DNA of 31,424 nt from Chlamydomonas sphaeroides. Lineage: Eukaryota > Chlorophyta > Chlorophyceae > Chlamydomonadales > Chlamydomonadaceae. Position 1 is the first letter of the stretch; every line of letters starts with the position of its first letter. Both the position numbers and the translations under genes were made by a program. Below are positions 27,978 to 31,424 of the stretch, piece after piece. The notes under the pieces were generated by a model. It was not told the origin of the DNA, ran no database searches, and worked only from the letters and a program-made list of their open reading frames with translations. The stretch covers positions 1 through 31,424 of the forward strand of contig BDDC01000867.1 of NCBI GenBank assembly GCA_001662425.1, in the 5' to 3' direction.

Positions 27978-30170
27978 TCACACCGTGAGCTGCCACCTTG
28001 CATCAAGCCCGGCTAGCCTGCCTGGCCCCTGGACGGCCATGGCCTCCGTGACCGGCTGGCCGCCCAGCCACACATGCAGGCACCAGAGGCGTCCCTGGCG
28101 GTCTAGCCAGGGCTGCGCGGCGGCCGCCTTGCCCGGGGCGTCGCTCCAAACGCGCGGGTCCAGCACCCACATATCCGCGGGGACGTAGACGTTGCTAAAG
28201 GTCACGTGTCGCAGCGCGGGCGCGTCGGACGAGACGGCGTCCCTGCCGTACGGCTGCCACAACAGCAGCAGCGCGTCGGGCGGGGACGCCGCGCCGCTCC
28301 CGGCTCCCTTGCCCTGGACCCTGGCCGCCGGCTTCACGTCAACCTGCGGAAGGCAGGTGCATGCGGGACGGTGTGGTGAGGCGCAGGGGGTGGGACGACC
28401 CACGGGCCGCCATACCAGACCAATCAGGCTACTGGCTTGGCGGTACGGCACACAGGGCACCGTGCTGCCGTCGCGGACTCGCGTTCTTTGGCCGGACACC
28501 CCGCCAGCATCCATAGTTCGAGCGCTGTGTGAGCCCCATCGCCAGGTGCCGCCGCCCCAGCCCCGTCCCGCCCAGCTGCTCACAGTGAAGTCGTCAAAGA
28601 CCAGCTCCCTCAGCGCCTTGTTAGAGGCATCCGTCTTGGGGATGCCGGCGATGGTCACGCTGATGTCGGCATCGCCGTAGAACTTGGCGGTCTCCAGGTT
28701 GGGCAGCTCCGTCAGGTCCCGGGCTGCGATGTGCTCGCCGTCTCCGTTGTGGTCGTCATCCAAGAAGTAGCCGACGTCCAGGTGCCGCAGCCGCGGCAGG
28801 CAAGCCAGGTGTGCGAAGCTGCAGCCGGAGATGCTGGCGGTCACCGAGGCCAGGCGGGACAGCGAGGAGCTCGGCGCGCCGGAAAGCCAGTGCTTGCAAG
28901 CTCCTGCGAGGCGACGGGCGGACACATGGACGGGTGACGGCAGCAGGAATGAGGCCCGCCTCGGCGGGGATGTCCGCAGGCCGCAGCGCGTCACGAATCT
29001 CGCCCCACACCCAGCCCATTCCCCCACGCCCGTCACCGGCATTGCCGTACCGGGGACATCCCATCGCATCCCGTCCCATCCCATCCCATCCCACCGTACG
29101 CCATGCCAGCCCCGCCCAGCCCCGGCCGCACCTGTCTTCCACTCCAGGCGCTCCAGGCTGGTCAGGTTGTTGATGTGGTCCCAGCAGTTCCAGGGGCGCA
29201 GGTGCTCGCCCTGCTCGTGGCGCCGCACCTCCAACACCAGCTCCCGCAGCTGCGGCAGCGCAAAGGTGTCGTCGTCCGGCGGCTGCTCCGCGGAGGAGGA
29301 GGCCTCGCCGGCATCGCACCTTCCACCGCCGTACGACGCCTCCTCGTCCAGGTCGTCTTCGTAGATGATGTCCGGATCGCGCGAGTCCACCACCACCTCC
29401 AGCCGCTCCAGCGCGGGAAGCCGCGAGCCGCACAGCAGCGGGTTGATGTCGTCCCCCCAGACGGTCAGGTGTAGGGACCGGAGGTGCGGATAGCAGGCAA
29501 ACGTGGCAGCACGCGACGCCTCATACGCCTCGTCGCTGCTGGCGATGCGGCCCCGCACCACGCACAGCAGCTGCCCAGCCAGCGCGCCGTCCAGCACCAG
29601 GACCGCCGGCGGGTCGCGGGGCACTCCACCACCGCCGGCTTCCTTGCTGCTGTCGATAGTCCCGATGAGGTGCCAGGCGGCGGTCAGGCCCGGGATGGCC
29701 GCGAGCTGCGAGGCGAAGAGGTAGCCAGGGCCTACCAGACCCAACAGCAGTGCGCGGGGCGGCTCCGGCTCGGGGCCGGCGGCCGGCGGCGGGGGCTCAA
29801 GCAGCCCCAGCTCCGCCAGCGCCGACGGCAGCCGCTCGGGCGTCACGTTGAGCAGCTTGACGGTGCGCACCCGTCGCAGCTGCTCGGCCGGCATGGCTTC
29901 CAGGCTCTCAGACGGCAGGCCACGCAAATCGCAGGTCGCCGTCGTCGGAGGGTTGGACGCGCCAGCGGCTCCAGAAGCATAGGCAGCGCTGACACGGACA
30001 GCTGTGACTGCGCGTGGCCGATGAGCAAACGCCGGCAGCGGGGCCGGCCCTGCGGCAAGGAGTGGATGGCGCCGCGCCGGAAGGGCGGCCAGGCCCAGGT
30101 GGCCGCACAGCGGCTTGGCGCCACGGGCCGAGCCAAAGGCGGTGACGCGACTTCCCCCGGTCAGCTTCAT
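27978..30170 (-). CDS. Leucine-rich-repeat-like protein, ~574 aa
   Basis: Three exons on the minus strand: 30170-29132, 28903-28584 and 28343-27978, 575 codons in phase. The unspliced frame is also open throughout, but the two introns have good GT-AG ends and encode Trp/Gly/Met-rich nonsense if read. The first ~70 residues are rich in Arg and Ala with no acidic residue, like an organelle transit peptide. Irregular leucine-rich motifs follow: YPHLRSLHLTVWG, LPALERLEVVVDS, LPQLRELVLEV, LTSLERLEW, LPRLRHLDVGYF, LPNLETAKFYG, ALRELVFDDF, APALRHVTFSNVYV. Such repeats form a curved protein-binding surface. Families of F-box/LRR-like proteins of this kind are common in green algae. No clear F-box or catalytic domain is seen, so the function is unknown. 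The start at 30170 is the first ATG in the frame; the signal-like N terminus supports it. Confidence 0.72.
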   Translation of the reverse strand: MKLTGGSRVTAFGSARGAKPLCGHLGLAALPARRHPLLAAGPAPLPAFAHRPRAVTAVRVSAAYASGAAGASNPPTTATCDLRGLPSESLEAMPAEQLRRVRTVKLLNVTPERLPSALAELGLLEPPPPAAGPEPEPPRALLLGLVGPGYLFASQLAAIPGLTAAWHLIGTIDSSKEAGGGGVPRDPPAVLVLDGALAGQLLCVVRGRIASSDEAYEASRAATFACYPHLRSLHLTVWGDDINPLLCGSRLPALERLEVVVDSRDPDIIYEDDLDEEASYGGGRCDAGEASSSAEQPPDDDTFALPQLRELVLEVRRHEQGEHLRPWNCWDHINNLTSLERLEWKTGAAGAGRGWHGVRWDGMGWDGMRWDVPGTAMPVTGVGEWAGCGARFVTRCGLRTSPPRRASFLLPSPVHVSARRLAGACKHWLSGAPSSSLSRLASVTASISGCSFAHLACLPRLRHLDVGYFLDDDHNGDGEHIAARDLTELPNLETAKFYGDADISVTIAGIPKTDASNKALRELVFDDFTVSSWAGRGWGGGTWRWGSHSARTMDAGGVSGQRTRVRDGSTVPCVPYRQASSLIGLVWRPVGRPTPCASPHRPACTCLPQVDVKPAARVQGKGAGSGAASPPDALLLLWQPYGRDAVSSDAPALRHVTFSNVYVPADMWVLDPRVWSDAPGKAAAAQPWLDRQGRLWCLHVWLGGQPVTEAMAVQGPGRLAGLDARWQLTV
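29057..29095. repeat. CATCC repeat in LRR gene intron 1
   Basis: About seven imperfect copies of a 5-bp unit (CATCC/CGTCC) lie in the intron between exons 1 and 2. They account for the Met/Gly/Trp-rich reading of the unspliced frame. Confidence 0.9.
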
Positions 30171-30188
30171 CTTGTAGGACAGGTTGGG

Positions 30189-30608
30189 TTACCGATGCTC
30201 GCGAGAGCGGCTAGGCAGCTTCTTTCTTAGGCGTAGGGGCGCCTGTTGGTAATTCAGGATCGTCAATGATATTATAGAAGCGCTGCTGGCTTGCGTTGTC
30301 GCGGCGAATGTGAGCTTACGGATGCCCGCAGCCGAGGACAGCTTGTCGCTGTCGGGCTGGTTGTTGTGTACTATGTGCGTCACGCCCGCGTGAACATACG
30401 TTGAAGCAGCGTCCCTGATAGCCTCCACGATGGGCATGCCACCGTACAGTGCTGGGCGACGCTTGAGGTGACGTCGCGACACGACCCCCGGACGCGACCT
30501 GTCCGTAACATCCAACTTCCCGGCCCCTCCCCCGAGCCGCTTGCAACCTGAACGCGTGTAGCACCTTCGCTGGTCTCGCCGCGCTCGGGCATGCGCCACG
30601 AGGCCCAT
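30189..30608 (-). CDS. Orphan ORF directly upstream of the LRR gene
   Basis: A 139-codon frame on the same strand ends 18 bp before the LRR start codon. Its centre looks protein-like (GGMPIVEAIRDAASTYVHAG, then VTHIVHNNQPDSDKL) and uses more A/T-ending codons than the LRR exons. No family is recognised. It may be an upstream ORF in the LRR 5' UTR, an unjoined 5' exon, or a mobile-element remnant, since the repeat-bounded segment begins about 280 bp further right. Confidence 0.25.
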   Translation of the reverse strand: MGLVAHARARRDQRRCYTRSGCKRLGGGAGKLDVTDRSRPGVVSRRHLKRRPALYGGMPIVEAIRDAASTYVHAGVTHIVHNNQPDSDKLSSAAGIRKLTFAATTQASSASIISLTILNYQQAPLRLRKKLPSRSREHR

Positions 30609-30891
30609 AGCAGGGACGTACCCACATCAGCGGCCGGGGCCTGGGGCGTCACGGGCGTCTTGGGTTCGCATACCTATCAGGGGAGCTCCCCTGGTACTAA
30701 TCGCCGACGCGCGCCGGTCCCAACGCAGCCCCGAACCTGAAAAACACGGCCACCTGCTCGCGCCCCCTCGCACGCCACCCGCTGCGCCCTGCAGGTGGGC
30801 GGGGTCCTATGCCCTGGCACGCAGCGGGGCACCCTAACCGCTACCACACCGAATCAGGAGTGCCTGATTGGCCATGTGGCATTATTACAAG

Positions 30892-30948
30892 CTAGAACAA
30901 AGCCAAATGAGGAATATCTGTAACCTGCGTAAACGTGAGTTCATCGAT
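30892..30948 (+). repeat. 57-bp direct repeat, copy A
   Basis: It begins CTAGAACAAAG and ends GTGAGTTCATCGAT. TATCTGTAACCTGCG in the middle is identical in copy B. It is AT-richer than its surroundings. Confidence 0.92.
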
Positions 30949-31111
30949 ATCTCCTGCGTAGTCTGGGTTGAAAGGTGACGGCAGGCAGGCCACAAGGCCG
31001 AAGACAGGATTGCGGCTGTGCGGCATTACCGGTACGGACAGCAACACGGGCCCAAGAACTCCACGGCGGTGGCTAGAGCCGCCGACGCCTCTTCGACCCT
31101 CTACAATGCCT

Positions 31112-31167
31112 AGACGGCGCCGCTAGACGCCGCTACGACGCCGCTACGGCGTCACTACGACGCCGCT
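31112..31167. repeat. GACGCCGCTAC short tandem repeat
   Basis: Four to five imperfect copies of a 12-bp unit (GACGCCGCTAC plus one base) lie between the two copies of the 57-bp repeat. Confidence 0.75.
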
Positions 31168-31366
31168 TTGGCTTGCTTCCGGTCGCTGCCGACCGACATC
31201 CGCTGCTGCTCCGACTGCGGCCGTTGTTGCTTCAGCGCCTGGTAGCGCCAGCTCCCGGCCTAGAGTGCTATGAGCCATGAGCCTCCTGCCATGAGCCGTT
31301 ACGCCGACCCTCGGAAAAAACAGACTTGGTCAAGAACCTGTACCTGCCATCCTCGGATATGATAAA

Positions 31367-31424
31367 CTAGAACGAAGTCACAAAAAGGAGTATCTGTAAC
31401 CTGCGAAAACGTGAATTCATCGAT
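31367..31424 (+). repeat. 57-bp direct repeat, copy B (reaches window end)
   Basis: It begins CTAGAACGAAG and ends GTGAATTCATCGAT, about 86% like copy A with one extra base. The window stops exactly at the last matching base, so whether the repeat goes on cannot be seen. The start-to-start distance is 475 bp. Confidence 0.92.

Larger units (their letters stand above)
30609..31424. other. Non-coding, repeat-bounded segment at the right end
   Basis: No gene was found. The segment is lower in GC than the genes and contains two copies of a 57-58 bp direct repeat, one at the very edge of the window, plus short GACGCCGCTAC tandem repeats. It may be part of a longer tandem array or a mobile element continuing beyond the window. 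Confidence 0.6.

Noticed and set aside
1..31424. tRNA, rRNA, CRISPR, insertion sequence or integrated virus
   Set aside because: No tRNA B-box with a partner, no rRNA-like stretch, no spaced repeat array with unique spacers, and no transposase, reverse-transcriptase or capsid motif was found in any frame.

Overview
The window is nuclear DNA of a GC-rich green alga (chlorophyte). The evidence is very high GC, many short GT-AG introns, third codon positions almost all G or C, Ala/Gly/Pro/Gln low-complexity inserts in proteins, and gene families typical of chlorophytes. I cannot name the genus. The TGTAA poly(A) signal usual in volvocine algae is not visible downstream of the plus-strand stops, and the matching TTACA is absent just beyond the minus-strand stops.

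Layout, left to right. (1) 1-346: simple repeats and what looks like the last exon of a plus-strand gene that starts outside the window. (2) 2368-5722 (+): a five-exon gene for a ~906-residue helical protein ending in a MYND zinc finger. (3) 6614-15239 (+): a 24-exon gene for a ~782-residue protein with two NAP (nucleosome assembly protein) domains in tandem and a hydrophobic tail-anchor-like C terminus. (4) 24178-16548 (-): a 13-exon gene for a ~1,648-residue ubiquitin-specific protease of the USP16/USP45 (plant UBP1/2) type, swollen by low-complexity inserts. (5) 24951-26355 (+): a four-exon gene, divergent from the protease, for a ubiquitin-like/two-transmembrane/SAYSvFN protein. (6) 30170-27978 (-): a three-exon gene for a leucine-rich-repeat-like protein. 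(7) 30609-31424: non-coding DNA bounded by two copies of a 57-58 bp direct repeat.

Exon joins were made by hand. For every multi-exon gene the phases close: summed exon lengths divide by three and no internal stop arises. This supports the models and argues that the two NAP domains belong to one reading frame. The MYND exon 4/5 junction and the protease start codon are the least certain points.

The genes do not form an operon. There is a theme: the protease and the SAYSvFN protein both belong to ubiquitin or ubiquitin-like biology and share one 772-bp intergenic promoter region, while the NAP protein is probably a histone chaperone. USP16 in animals acts on ubiquitylated histone H2A.

The most unusual items are the covalent NAP-NAP protein with a membrane tail; several introns that carry a decayed echo of the neighbouring exon about 80-140 nt away; an intron whose two ends are direct repeats; a hairpin that would cover a 5' splice site; and a 15-bp minisatellite that stays open in frame through an intron.
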